In this document: positions 18,230 through 24,812 of the stretch, piece after piece
How the letters are laid out: the number at the start of each line of letters is the position of its first letter
How positions within the stretch are numbered: the stretch's first letter is position 1
From: Halobaculum gomorrense
Lineage (GTDB): Archaea > Halobacteriota > Halobacteria > Halobacteriales > Haloferacaceae
Reading direction: 5' to 3'
DNA: 64,000 nt
Assembly (NCBI RefSeq): GCF_900129775.1
Contig: NZ_FQWV01000005.1
Span: forward strand, 1-64,000
Notes under the pieces: generated by a model
Seen by the model: only the letters and a program-made list of their open reading frames with translations
What the model was told of the DNA's origin: nothing
Database searches by the model: none
Position numbers and translations under genes: made by a program

Positions 18230-18628
18230 ATGTCCGACATCGAGACCTCCACCGTCAGCGAAGAGGGCTTCACCAGCACGAGTCAGGTCGGCGACTTCTC
18301 GCTCACTATCGACGCGCTCGGCGAGGACGGCCCCGACCCCAATTCCGTTCTCGTGGCCGACTACGCCTCCTGCTTCCTGCCCGCCTTCCGCGTCGGCGGC
18401 CAGCAGCGCGGCCACGACGACCTCGGAACGGTCCAGATCGACGCCGAGGCCGACCTCGACGACGACGACGACCTCGCCGCGATCCGCTTCGACATCCACG
18501 TCGAGGCCGATCTCGACGACGAGACGCTCGCGGACATCGTCGAGCGCGCCGAGGGCATCTGTCACGTCCACTCGGCGCTTCGCGAGGGGCTCCACGCCGA
18601 CATCACGGCCCACGCCGACGCCTTCTGA
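18230..18628 (+). CDS. OsmC family protein
   Basis: 132 residues. OsmC/Ohr proteins reduce organic hydroperoxides with two cysteines. Here one Cys is in the conserved helix (VADYASCFLPAFRVGG). A second lies in EGICHVHSALREG, close to the usual position. The central beta region is highly acidic. It stands alone after the metallo-hydrolase gene, with 105 bases between. Family membership is clear; peroxidase activity is inferred from the two Cys. Confidence 0.88.
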   Translation: MSDIETSTVSEEGFTSTSQVGDFSLTIDALGEDGPDPNSVLVADYASCFLPAFRVGGQQRGHDDLGTVQIDAEADLDDDDDLAAIRFDIHVEADLDDETLADIVERAEGICHVHSALREGLHADITAHADAF

Positions 18629-18708
18629 GGGCGGCGCGGCCGCTCGCGAAGCGGAGTAGTATTTCGAAACTGGCGACGGCGAGCGGCCGCTCCGCGTCGC
18701 CTGCGGAC

Positions 18709-18858
18709 TCAGCGACGAGCGTCGTCGCCGCGGTAGGATCGGTACGTCATCGCGCGGCCGTCGATGATCACGACCTCCTCGTCGGTGCGGTCGTCTGCAC
18801 CGCCGACGGGGTCGTCCGGCTCGTCACGGAAGACGTACGGTGAGTCGCGCTCTTCCAT
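18709..18858 (-). CDS. 49-residue acidic haloarchaeal protein
   Basis: A short gene whose product begins MEERDSPYVFRDEPDDPVGG and ends in a VVIIDGRAMTYRSYRG block. No domain, cysteine pair or membrane segment is seen. The support is a TATAAATC box (18883-18890) at exactly the distance that makes ATG 18858 leaderless, a clean stop, and a conserved-looking hydrophobic core (EEVVIIDGRAMTYR). I recall similar 45-55-residue proteins in other Halobacteria (possibly the DUF7331 group) but cannot confirm the family. Confidence 0.65.
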   Translation of the reverse strand: MEERDSPYVFRDEPDDPVGGADDRTDEEVVIIDGRAMTYRSYRGDDARR

Positions 18859-18882
18859 GGTAACAGATAGCACACCACTACG

Positions 18883-18890
18883 TATAAATC
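18883..18890 (-). promoter_or_regulatory. TATA box of the 49-residue gene
   Basis: On the minus strand this reads GATTTATA, centred about 28 bases before ATG 18858, the leaderless spacing. The surrounding 40 bases are AT-rich against a GC-rich background. Confidence 0.55.
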
Positions 18891-18977
18891 TTCGTCAGAC
18901 AGTCTCTATCGCGATAGTTTCACGACCGCTCGTAGTCGCGGACCGCGGATCGCCGGCGATCGCGTCCCTCGATCAGG

Positions 18978-19793
18978 TCAGTCGCCACGCCCGGCGAGCA
19001 CGTCATCGATATCGGCGGGGTCCGCGATAGCCGCGAGCCCCGTGCAGTCGTCGAGGACGTAGTCGGGCTCGTACGGGGAGGCGGCCACGTCGTCGCGGTC
19101 GGTGACGCCGGTGCACACGAGCGCCGTCCGCATCCCCGCGTCGGCGCCGAGGGCGATGTCAGTGTCGAGTCGGTCGCCGACGGCGAGGCATTCCTCGGGC
19201 GGGTGTCCGAGCGCGTCGAGCACCAGGTCGCGGGCGGTCGCGGACGGCTTTCCGAGCACGGCGTCGGGGCCGTGATCGAGGACGCCTCGGACGGCACTGA
19301 GCACCGCGCCCGACCCCGGTACGAGCGCGTCGGGGCCGGGGATCACGCGGTCAGGGTCTGTGCCGACGTACGGCGTGCCGTCGCCCAGCGCCGCCAGCGC
19401 CCGCGCGAGGTCGTCGTAGTCGAACGAGCGGTCGATCGAGACGACACCTGCGTCCGCATCGGCGTGACCCGCCGCCACAGAGAGTCCGGCCGCCTCCAGT
19501 TGCTCGATCAGCCCGTCCTCGCCGAGGACGTACAGCGCGTCGTCTGCGTGGTGGTCGCGGAGGTACGCGACGGTGCTGTCGGCGGCGGTCACCACCTCGT
19601 CGGCGCTCGCGTCGATCCCGGCGGCCGCGAGCCGGTCGACGTACGCCGTCGGTGCGCTCGTCGGGTTGTTCGTGCAGAAGCAAACGTCGATGCCGGCCTC
19701 GCGCAGGCGATCGACCGCCTCCGGCGCGCCCGGCAACGGGTCGCGTCCGCGCACGACGGTTCCGTCAACGTCGAGGACGACGCCGCGTATCAC
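18978..19793 (-). CDS. HAD-IIA family phosphatase (NagD-like)
   Basis: 271 residues. I chose the GTG at 19793 because it puts the conserved first strand right at the start (VIRGVVLDVDGTVVRG, nucleophile and acid/base Asp). Motif II is CFCTNNPTSAP, followed by a C2b cap (residues about 80-180). Motif III Lys is in VLGKPSATA, and motif IV is AVGDRLDTDIALGADAG. This is the subclass IIA pattern of NagD, 4-nitrophenylphosphatase and phosphoglycolate phosphatase. The physiological substrate is unknown. Tandem 15-bp repeats lie just upstream. Confidence 0.88.
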   Translation of the reverse strand: MIRGVVLDVDGTVVRGRDPLPGAPEAVDRLREAGIDVCFCTNNPTSAPTAYVDRLAAAGIDASADEVVTAADSTVAYLRDHHADDALYVLGEDGLIEQLEAAGLSVAAGHADADAGVVSIDRSFDYDDLARALAALGDGTPYVGTDPDRVIPGPDALVPGSGAVLSAVRGVLDHGPDAVLGKPSATARDLVLDALGHPPEECLAVGDRLDTDIALGADAGMRTALVCTGVTDRDDVAASPYEPDYVLDDCTGLAAIADPADIDDVLAGRGD

Positions 19794-19855
19794 GACCGTC
19801 GTTGGGGCGGCACGCTGTTGAACGTATCGCCCGCCGCGGGGGCGGTGTGCCCGCG

Positions 19856-19930
19856 GTGGGTGCGAACGCGGTGGGTTCGGCCGCCGTGGGTTCGATCGCC
19901 GTGGGTTCGATCGCCGTGGGTGCGACCGCG
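19856..19930. repeat. five tandem 15-bp repeats
   Basis: Five contiguous units of exactly 15 bases, each beginning GTGGGT: units at 19856, 19871, 19886, 19901 and 19916. Units 3 and 4 are identical; units 1 and 5 differ from each other at one position. They lie between the divergent HAD phosphatase and GTP cyclohydrolase genes, 63 bases from the former start and 74 from the latter. They could be an expanded operator or simple slippage; nothing in the sequence decides. Confidence 0.9.
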
Positions 19931-20003
19931 GACGGAGCCGACGACCGTCACGGATCCGTGAACGGTAACGCGTATGTGTCGTCGGTCCCCCGATCCGGGT
20001 ACA

Positions 20004-20759
20004 GTGACCGCCGCGCAGTTGACGCTGGTGCAGATCGACAACTACGGCCCGTGGACCGTGACGCCGGAGCCCCGCCGGGAGATGGATCTCCAAACGCTCC
20101 AGTCGCGCCTGTTCGCGGACATGGCACAGTACATCGGCAACCGGGGCGGCTACGTTTTCTTCACCCGCTTCGACAACATGGTGGCCGTGACCAACGGGCT
20201 CGACCGCCGGGACCACGAACTTCTCCAGGAGTCGGTGGGGAACCGCTTCCCCGTCACCGTGAGCCTCGGCGTCGGCGTCGACGAGGTGCCGATCGACGCG
20301 CTGGAAACCGCGACCGAGCGCGTGCAGGCGGCCGGCTCCGCGCAGTCGTCCGATCGCAGCGAGGCGCTCGCGGGCGAGTTCCACGGCGGCGAGCCGACCG
20401 ACGACGACGTGCACATCGCGCACTTCGACGTGAACGACGCGACGGGGAAGTACACCGACCGGCTCAACGAGTTCGACTCGTTCATCAACATCGAGCAGGG
20501 GTACGCCTCGCTGATGAAGTACATGCGCGAGGAGCACGGCGCGCTGTCGTTCTTCGTCGGCGGCGACAACGTCATCGCCGCGTGCCCGGACGTCTCGCAC
20601 GACGACTACCGCAACGCGATCGACCACGTCGCCGGTGACGCCGAGGTCCAACTCAAGGTCGGCGTCGGCTCGGGTTCGACGCCCCACGAGGCCGGCTTCG
20701 CAGCGAAGCACGCTCTCGAGGACTGCCGGTACGAGGGCACGCTCGTCGAGTTCGCCTGA
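20004..20759 (+). CDS. GTP cyclohydrolase IIa
   Basis: 251 residues from GTG 20004 (VTAAQLTLVQIDNYGPWTV). An ATG 30 bases upstream would add ten residues unlike the family. The archaeal enzyme opens GTP to FAPy (2-amino-5-formylamino-6-ribosylamino-pyrimidinone 5'-phosphate), the first step of riboflavin and F420 synthesis in archaea. Signature stretches are PEPRREMDLQTLQSRL, GGYVFFTRFDNMVAVTNG, FPVTVSLGVGVDE, FFVGGDNVIAACP and VGVGSGSTPHEAG. The later pathway enzyme ArfC/Rib7 is encoded at 54914. Confidence 0.93.
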   Translation: MTAAQLTLVQIDNYGPWTVTPEPRREMDLQTLQSRLFADMAQYIGNRGGYVFFTRFDNMVAVTNGLDRRDHELLQESVGNRFPVTVSLGVGVDEVPIDALETATERVQAAGSAQSSDRSEALAGEFHGGEPTDDDVHIAHFDVNDATGKYTDRLNEFDSFINIEQGYASLMKYMREEHGALSFFVGGDNVIAACPDVSHDDYRNAIDHVAGDAEVQLKVGVGSGSTPHEAGFAAKHALEDCRYEGTLVEFA

Positions 20760-20925
20760 GCGCGGCCACCATACCATACGAGTGTGTGGCGTTTCGGCTC
20801 GATACGAGAGTGACACCGCCGGAAACGGCGTTCCCGACCCAACTACCCACATGACACTCGACCCGTCAGACACGGCTATCGCGGTCGATCCGACCGACAA
20901 AGACGCGTCAAACGCCGCCGCCACC

Positions 20926-20979
20926 GACTCCGCGGACGAACTCGACTCCGCGAACGAACCCGACTCCGCGGACGAACTC
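20926..20979. repeat. three tandem 18-bp repeats
   Basis: Three adjacent 18-base units (20926, 20944, 20962). Units 1 and 3 are identical (GACTCCGCGGACGAACTC) and unit 2 differs at two positions. They lie in the 276-base gap before the ADP-ribosylglycohydrolase-like gene. An open frame runs through them, but its product is low-complexity Asp/Glu/Ser repeats, so I do not call it a gene. Confidence 0.85.
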
Positions 20980-21035
20980 GACGCCGTCGGACGCCGCCGA
21001 TACGCTTGTACCGCCGGCCGCCCGAGCCGACTCTG

Positions 21036-21926
21036 ATGACCGACTCGGACGCTCGCTCCGGTTCCAGCCGCGGCGAGCGCGCATACGCGAGCCTGCTCGG
21101 GCTCGCTGTCGGCGACGCGCTCGGCCGCCCGATCGACGGCGACTCCGCCGGTGCCGTCCGCGACCGCCACGGCCGCGTGACCGAGATGCTCAGCGGCGAC
21201 GGCCCCGCAGCGGGAACGACCACCGCTGTCACAGCCGCCGCTGTTCGGTCGGCCAAGCGACTGGCGGACCGATCCGACTCCGCCGGATCGACGTGCCCGG
21301 ACGGGTCGCGACCGGCGAACCGCTCCGGGTTGCTGCTCGCCACTGCCGTCCCGTCCGGCTGTCCCACGTGGGCCGCCGGCGAACGCGTCGCGGCGGCCGC
21401 CGAGGCGGTCGAACGGACGCTCGACGACGCTCAGTCGGCGACCGCCGTCGACGCGGCCGAAGTCGAACCGGCCGCGGCCCTGGCGGTGATCGTCGGCGAA
21501 CTCGTCGACGGCGAATCCGTCGAGAACGCGGTGTCGACGGGGATGGAGGTCGCCGTGTCCCGTGGCGCGCCGGTCTCCCTCCGAGAGACGCTATCGGTCG
21601 TCGGCGACCGCGGCGCCATCAGGATCGACCCCACCGGCGACCTATCGGCGCTGTTCGAGACCGCACTTCACGAGGCGGTCGTCGCGGGCGACGCGGAGGA
21701 GGCGATCGTCTCGGCGGTGAGCCGCGGGGGGAACGCGAGCGCGCTCGGCGCCGTCGCCGGCGCGGTCGCGGGCGCCCGCTTCGGCGCGAGCGGGGACGCG
21801 GTCCCCGCGCGCTGGCTGAACGAACTCGACGCGCCGACCGACCTCCGCGCGCTCGCCGACGCACTCGTCGAGCGGACGACCGACGACGACACCGCCGCCG
21901 GCGATCGGGACTCGGCCCCCGGGTAA
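21036..21926 (+). CDS. ADP-ribosylglycohydrolase-like protein lacking metal ligands
   Basis: 296 residues. The fold is recognisable from YASLLGLAVGDALGRPIDG (residues 17-35) and the C-terminal GGNASALGAVAGAVAGARFG (231 on). In active DraG/ARH enzymes the two metal sites come from a (T)DDT motif and a C-terminal GGDxDT motif. Here the first is TTAVT (62-66) and the second is GGNASA, so the aspartate ligands are missing. The protein is therefore either a pseudoenzyme that binds ADP-ribose-like ligands or a diverged structural relative. The start MTDSDARS at 21036 is preferred to an ATG 30 bases upstream. The region before it holds tandem repeats. Confidence 0.75.
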   Translation: MTDSDARSGSSRGERAYASLLGLAVGDALGRPIDGDSAGAVRDRHGRVTEMLSGDGPAAGTTTAVTAAAVRSAKRLADRSDSAGSTCPDGSRPANRSGLLLATAVPSGCPTWAAGERVAAAAEAVERTLDDAQSATAVDAAEVEPAAALAVIVGELVDGESVENAVSTGMEVAVSRGAPVSLRETLSVVGDRGAIRIDPTGDLSALFETALHEAVVAGDAEEAIVSAVSRGGNASALGAVAGAVAGARFGASGDAVPARWLNELDAPTDLRALADALVERTTDDDTAAGDRDSAPG

Positions 21927-21980
21927 TGAGACCCAGTAGCATGACCCCAAAAGGTTCGTGAGTGGGACCGCCCTCGGTCG

Positions 21981-22172
21981 ATCGCGCGTCACGATTGCCA
22001 CGTCCACTCGACGTACTCGGACGGGTCGTTCACCGAGTTCATGGCGACGGCGGCCGCGGCGTCTCCGTCACCGTCGGAACGGACAGCCACCGATCAGACG
22101 CCATCGCGCCCCGCGTCGAGCGTCTTGAGGCTGAACTGGCGACGCGGGAGCTGGATCCGATTGGGAGTGATG
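21981..22172 (+). pseudogene. PHP-domain phosphoesterase remnant with internal deletion
   Basis: Two pieces of a PHP phosphoesterase are joined in different frames. Piece 1 (about 21990-22058) encodes HDCHVHSTYSDGSFTEFMA, the HxH metal motif that opens PHP domains. Piece 2 (about 22061-22165) encodes VSVTVGTDSHRSDAIAPRVE and continues RLEAELATRELDPI, the typical last motif and C-terminus. In an intact gene about 150-200 residues should separate them, and here almost none do. No start codon is in frame with piece 1. This is a decayed gene whose middle was deleted; its tail lies 39 bases from the 3' end of the eIF1A gene. Confidence 0.75.
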
Positions 22173-22210
22173 GACCTGGCGGGCGCGAACTGGCGGAAAA
22201 CCCGATCCCG

Positions 22211-22498
22211 TTACTGGATGTGGCCTTCTTCGCGGAGCTGCTGGGCGTCGTCGGACTCGTAGCGCCAGACGACCTCGGCCTTCTCGTCTTGCCAGTCCCA
22301 CGGCTCGGCGATCACGATGTCGCCCTCCTTCACCCACGTTCGAAAGCGCATCCGACCGGGAATCCGGCCCATGCGCTCCTCACCGTCGGCACAGCGAAGC
22401 GTGACGCGCCGACCGCCCAGCATGTCGGTGACTGTCGCGAACACCTGGTTGTCGTCGGGCATCCTGAGGGGCTTGCGGTTTTGCGTATCGTCGCTCAT
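22211..22498 (-). CDS. translation initiation factor aIF1A
   Basis: 95 residues from ATG 22498 ([20 protein letters not shown]). A long N-terminal extension in the same frame is not homologous. The OB-fold S1-like domain is complete: [59 protein letters not shown]. aIF1A binds the ribosomal A site and promotes initiation complex assembly. The gene is followed, tail to tail, by the PHP pseudogene and preceded by the tRNA-Trp gene on the same strand. Confidence 0.95.
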   Translation of the reverse strand: MSDDTQNRKPLRMPDDNQVFATVTDMLGGRRVTLRCADGEERMGRIPGRMRFRTWVKEGDIVIAEPWDWQDEKAEVVWRYESDDAQQLREEGHIQ

Positions 22499-22640
22499 AT
22501 CGACGGATACGTAATCGAGTGGGATAAGTACGTGTATTCGGGTATCGACGTGACCGACCGGCCGCGGGCGATCCCGAACGCGTCGAGGCAGAGCGAACGG
22601 TGCGCCTGTCGGCACTGTTCGAGTCGTTTCGTGGAGCAAA

Positions 22641-22818
22641 TGGGGTCGGAGGGATTTGAACCCCCGATCGACTGATATCTCCGGTCGGCACCTCGGTACT
22701 CCAGAGGGTCGTCGTCGCGTCCGATGATCAGTCGGACGCTCGGTATATCAGTCTGGAGTTCGTCACCGGGCGCGTTGCCTCTGGAGTCAGTCGCCATACC
22801 GGGCTTGGCCACGACCCC
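22641..22818 (-). tRNA. tRNA-Trp (CCA) with ~104-nt intron
   Basis: Exon 1 is 22818-22781 and exon 2 is 22676-22641. The acceptor stem is GGGGTCG/CGACCCC with discriminator A. The D stem is GCCA/TGGC, the anticodon stem ACTGA/TCAGT, the loop CT-CCA-GA, and the T arm contains GGTTCAAATCC. The mature length would be 74 nt. The 104-nt intron sits after position 37, the site conserved in haloarchaeal pre-tRNA-Trp and spliced through a bulge-helix-bulge. The exact splice bond could shift by a base. The intron doubles as a box C/D guide RNA (separate entry). Confidence 0.93.
22677..22780 (-). ncRNA. box C/D guide RNA inside the tRNA-Trp intron
   Basis: On the minus strand the intron has a C-like box GTGACGA near its start. 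A D'-like CCGA follows the guide GACTGATAT, and a D-like CCGA follows the guide TCTGGAGT. Applying the D+5 rule, the first guide selects U39 (target ATATCAGTC, spanning the 3' splice region) and the second selects C34 of the anticodon (target ACTCCAGA). Those are the two 2'-O-methylations known to be guided by the haloarchaeal tRNA-Trp intron. The boxes are CCGA rather than canonical CTGA. The pairings are read directly; methylation here is inferred. Confidence 0.8.
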
Positions 22819-22869
22819 GTGCAATCACTCATACCTCTGACCGCCGTAAAGGGATTTCGATCGGATCCG

Positions 22870-23094
22870 CTACTCGCGGTCGGTCTCGCCCCACGAGCAC
22901 TCCTGGCATTTGTACGCCGTCACGAACTCCGTGACGCTGGGCATGTAGCCCACCGAAATCACGTCGCCCCCGCAGTCGGGACACTGGCGATCGGCGTCCT
23001 CGATCGGTTCGGCATCCATCACGGAGTCCCCCTCGACCAACTCGGCGAGTCGCTCCGGCGTGACCATCCGTCCCTCGACGACGCGGTTGCTCAT
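22870..23094 (-). CDS. DUF5795 family zinc-ribbon protein
   Basis: 74 residues beginning MSNRVVEGRMVTPERLAELV. A zinc ribbon is formed by CPDCGG and YKCQECSWG. The whole sequence matches my recollection of DUF5795, restricted to Halobacteria. Such small CPxCG proteins are often regulatory or bind nucleic acid, but none of that is shown here. It lies on the same strand as the DUF5794 gene, which is 82 bases downstream of it, so the two may be co-expressed. Their consecutive family numbers fit a conserved pairing. Confidence 0.85.
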   Translation of the reverse strand: MSNRVVEGRMVTPERLAELVEGDSVMDAEPIEDADRQCPDCGGDVISVGYMPSVTEFVTAYKCQECSWGETDRE

Positions 23095-23176
23095 GCTTCG
23101 TCGTCGGCAGCCGATCGAGTAAAAGACCGCGGTCCGGGTGTCCCGGTCCCGGGCGGTCAGCCCGGGCAGCGCCGAC

Positions 23177-24238
23177 TCACAGCCACGGTTCGCGGGAGGG
23201 CTCGTCCGACGGCTCGTCGTCGGCGTCGTCGTCCTCCTCCTCTGCGCCGCTGGCGGAGTCGACGGGGTCGATTCCCGCCGTCGGCGCCGTCGGCGTCCCC
23301 CCGAAGGCGACGCCGGAGTCGGGATAGACGCGTCCGTGGTCGGGATCGAGATCGGTGTCGGCGGTCTCGTTGGCTGTGGGGTCGTCGCTGTCGACCTCGT
23401 CGCCGCCGTCGGTGGTGACCGCGTCCCCGGGGGCTGGCTCCGGGGCGGTCTCGACCGCGTCGGCGCCGTCGACCTCGTCGTCGAGGGACTCCTCGTCCGC
23501 GTCGCCCTCGGAGTTCGGGTCGTACGCGAACAGTCCGGTCACGGCGAGGACGCCGAGCGCGACCGGCTGCTCGGTCGGAAGCAGCCCAAGCACCGACAGC
23601 GAGAGGATGCCCAGCGCGACCGAGGAGCCGAAGCGGAAGCGGTCGATGTCGACGCGGCCGCGCAGTCGGTCGCCCGCCAGCGCGATCGACAGCGCGAACG
23701 CGACACCGACGCCGGCGGCAGCGCCCGCCCTGGCGAGCAGATCCGGGTCGAGCGAGACGACCAACTCCGCGCCGGCAGGCTGGAACGACGCGAGCAGCCC
23801 GAGTCCGATGATCGCGCCGGGGCTCGGGAGGTACTCGCCGATCTCCGCGCTGGCGGTCTTGGCCGCGACCGCGAGGATCACCAGTCCGGCGAACCGGTGG
23901 AACACCTCGGGGTTCAGCAGGCTCTGGATCGTCTGGGCCAGCGCCGCCTCGGCCATCGCCACGGGGACGAGGACGGCGCCGAGCAGGAGAATGGAGGCGG
24001 CCTTCTCGCGTGGCGTCCCCTCCATCTCGGCGAGGACGACGGCCATCGTGGCGGAGCCGCCGAAGATGAGCAGTCCCGTCTCGACGATCCCGAAGGGCAC
24101 GGTGAGCGCGCCCGCGATGACCAGCGCCGGAAAGATGCCGTCGACGAGCGGGAGCCCCATGACGGTCGCGAGGAGCCGCGTGGCGCCGCCGACGCGCTGC
24201 TCCAGGCGGAGCGCGATCGGGTGTGCTGAGGTGCTCAC
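23177..24238 (-). CDS. DUF5794 family membrane protein
   Basis: 353 residues. Residues about 20-245 are hydrophobic, with seven or so membrane segments (GLPLVDGIFPALVIAGALTV, ETGLLIFGGSATMAVVLAEM, ILLLGAVLVPVAMAEAALAQ and others). The last ~100 residues are an acidic cytoplasmic tail ending DEPSREPWL. No transporter motif is recognised. The small DUF5795 zinc-ribbon gene precedes it on the same strand. I recognise it as a Halobacteria-specific DUF family; the function is unknown. Confidence 0.8.
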   Translation of the reverse strand: MSTSAHPIALRLEQRVGGATRLLATVMGLPLVDGIFPALVIAGALTVPFGIVETGLLIFGGSATMAVVLAEMEGTPREKAASILLLGAVLVPVAMAEAALAQTIQSLLNPEVFHRFAGLVILAVAAKTASAEIGEYLPSPGAIIGLGLLASFQPAGAELVVSLDPDLLARAGAAAGVGVAFALSIALAGDRLRGRVDIDRFRFGSSVALGILSLSVLGLLPTEQPVALGVLAVTGLFAYDPNSEGDADEESLDDEVDGADAVETAPEPAPGDAVTTDGGDEVDSDDPTANETADTDLDPDHGRVYPDSGVAFGGTPTAPTAGIDPVDSASGAEEEDDDADDEPSDEPSREPWL

Positions 24239-24241
24239 GGC

Positions 24242-24445
24242 TCAGCGATACGACCCGGCATAACCCACGACCGGACGGGAGTCTGGTGACGAACCGGAGC
24301 GGACGGACGCTCGGAGGGAGGAACGCGGGAGGCGTTCTCCTGTGCACCAGTCGAGCCCGCGTTTGAACGGAATAAATGTCGGGAGTGCAGCGTTGTCGCT
24401 CACCCAGCCGACGATACCCGTTGCGATGCGGGACTCGAAGTCCAT
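24242..24445 (-). CDS. small hypothetical protein (67 residues)
   Basis: The product begins MDFESRIATGIVGWVSDNAA, continues LPTFIPFKRGLDWCTGERLP and ends in a Ser/Arg-rich tail. No family is recognised. In favour: an AT-rich TATTTAAATA box (24521-24530) upstream, and an in-frame GTG at 24496 that would be leaderless from that box, giving an 84-residue form. Against: the C-terminal half has a composition typical of chance frames. It ends 4 bases before the DUF5794 start on the same strand, so it could be translated just ahead of that gene. Confidence 0.4.
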   Translation of the reverse strand: MDFESRIATGIVGWVSDNAALPTFIPFKRGLDWCTGERLPRSSLRASVRSGSSPDSRPVVGYAGSYR

Positions 24446-24812
24446 ACTACTACTCTCCCGTAGGCGAGACTTAACGATTGCGTGGGACGTGTCCACACAG
24501 TCCGAACGAATTCTCGCCGCTATTTAAATACTGAACCTACGGACCGTCGGGACTCGACCACACACGCCGTTGGACCGTCGAAGTCAGGCGGCAGCGCGCG
24601 CAAATCTTGCGCGATGGAGCGGCCGCGCTCCCGGCCGTTCGAGGAGCGATCCGCTATTGCTCGCGTCGATCCGCGGATATGTGCACCCAGATGCATTTCG
24701 ACCCCCTACCGTGCGTGCCCGCACCGGCGATCTGTACACGTACGTGTGTGACTGACTGTCCATGCGGTCCGATTCTCGGAACGTTTTTGCGGTGTCCGCG
24801 AGCACCGTTGAT
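24446..24812. other. 367-base gap with a palindromic promoter, no convincing gene
   Basis: This stretch is lower in GC at its left end. It holds one strong TATA-like palindrome (separate entry) and a GCGCGCAAATCTTGCGCG-type inverted repeat near 24596-24613. Frames on the plus strand are Arg-rich and do not look coding. The right end must carry the promoter of guaB. No tRNA or known stable RNA pattern is visible. Confidence 0.5.
24521..24530. promoter_or_regulatory. palindromic TATA element, possibly bidirectional
   Basis: TATTTAAATA is a perfect palindrome and therefore a TATA box on either strand. Leftward it would start transcription near 24498, beside the GTG at 24496. Rightward it would start near 24552, where no gene begins for 260 bases. 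Confidence 0.45.

Noticed and set aside
20851-21036. Frame starting MTLDPSDTAIAVDPTDKDAS in the gap before the ARH-like gene
   Set aside because: It is low-complexity and made mostly of three tandem 18-bp repeats; no homology or promoter support.
18978-21170. 730-codon minus-strand frame upstream of the HAD phosphatase
   Set aside because: Only the last 271 codons from the GTG at 19793 look like a HAD protein; the remainder passes through repeats and the GTP cyclohydrolase gene.
24614-24751. Plus-strand frame starting [16 protein letters not shown]
   Set aside because: Arg-rich, no conserved pattern, and not at the leaderless distance from the upstream TATA box.
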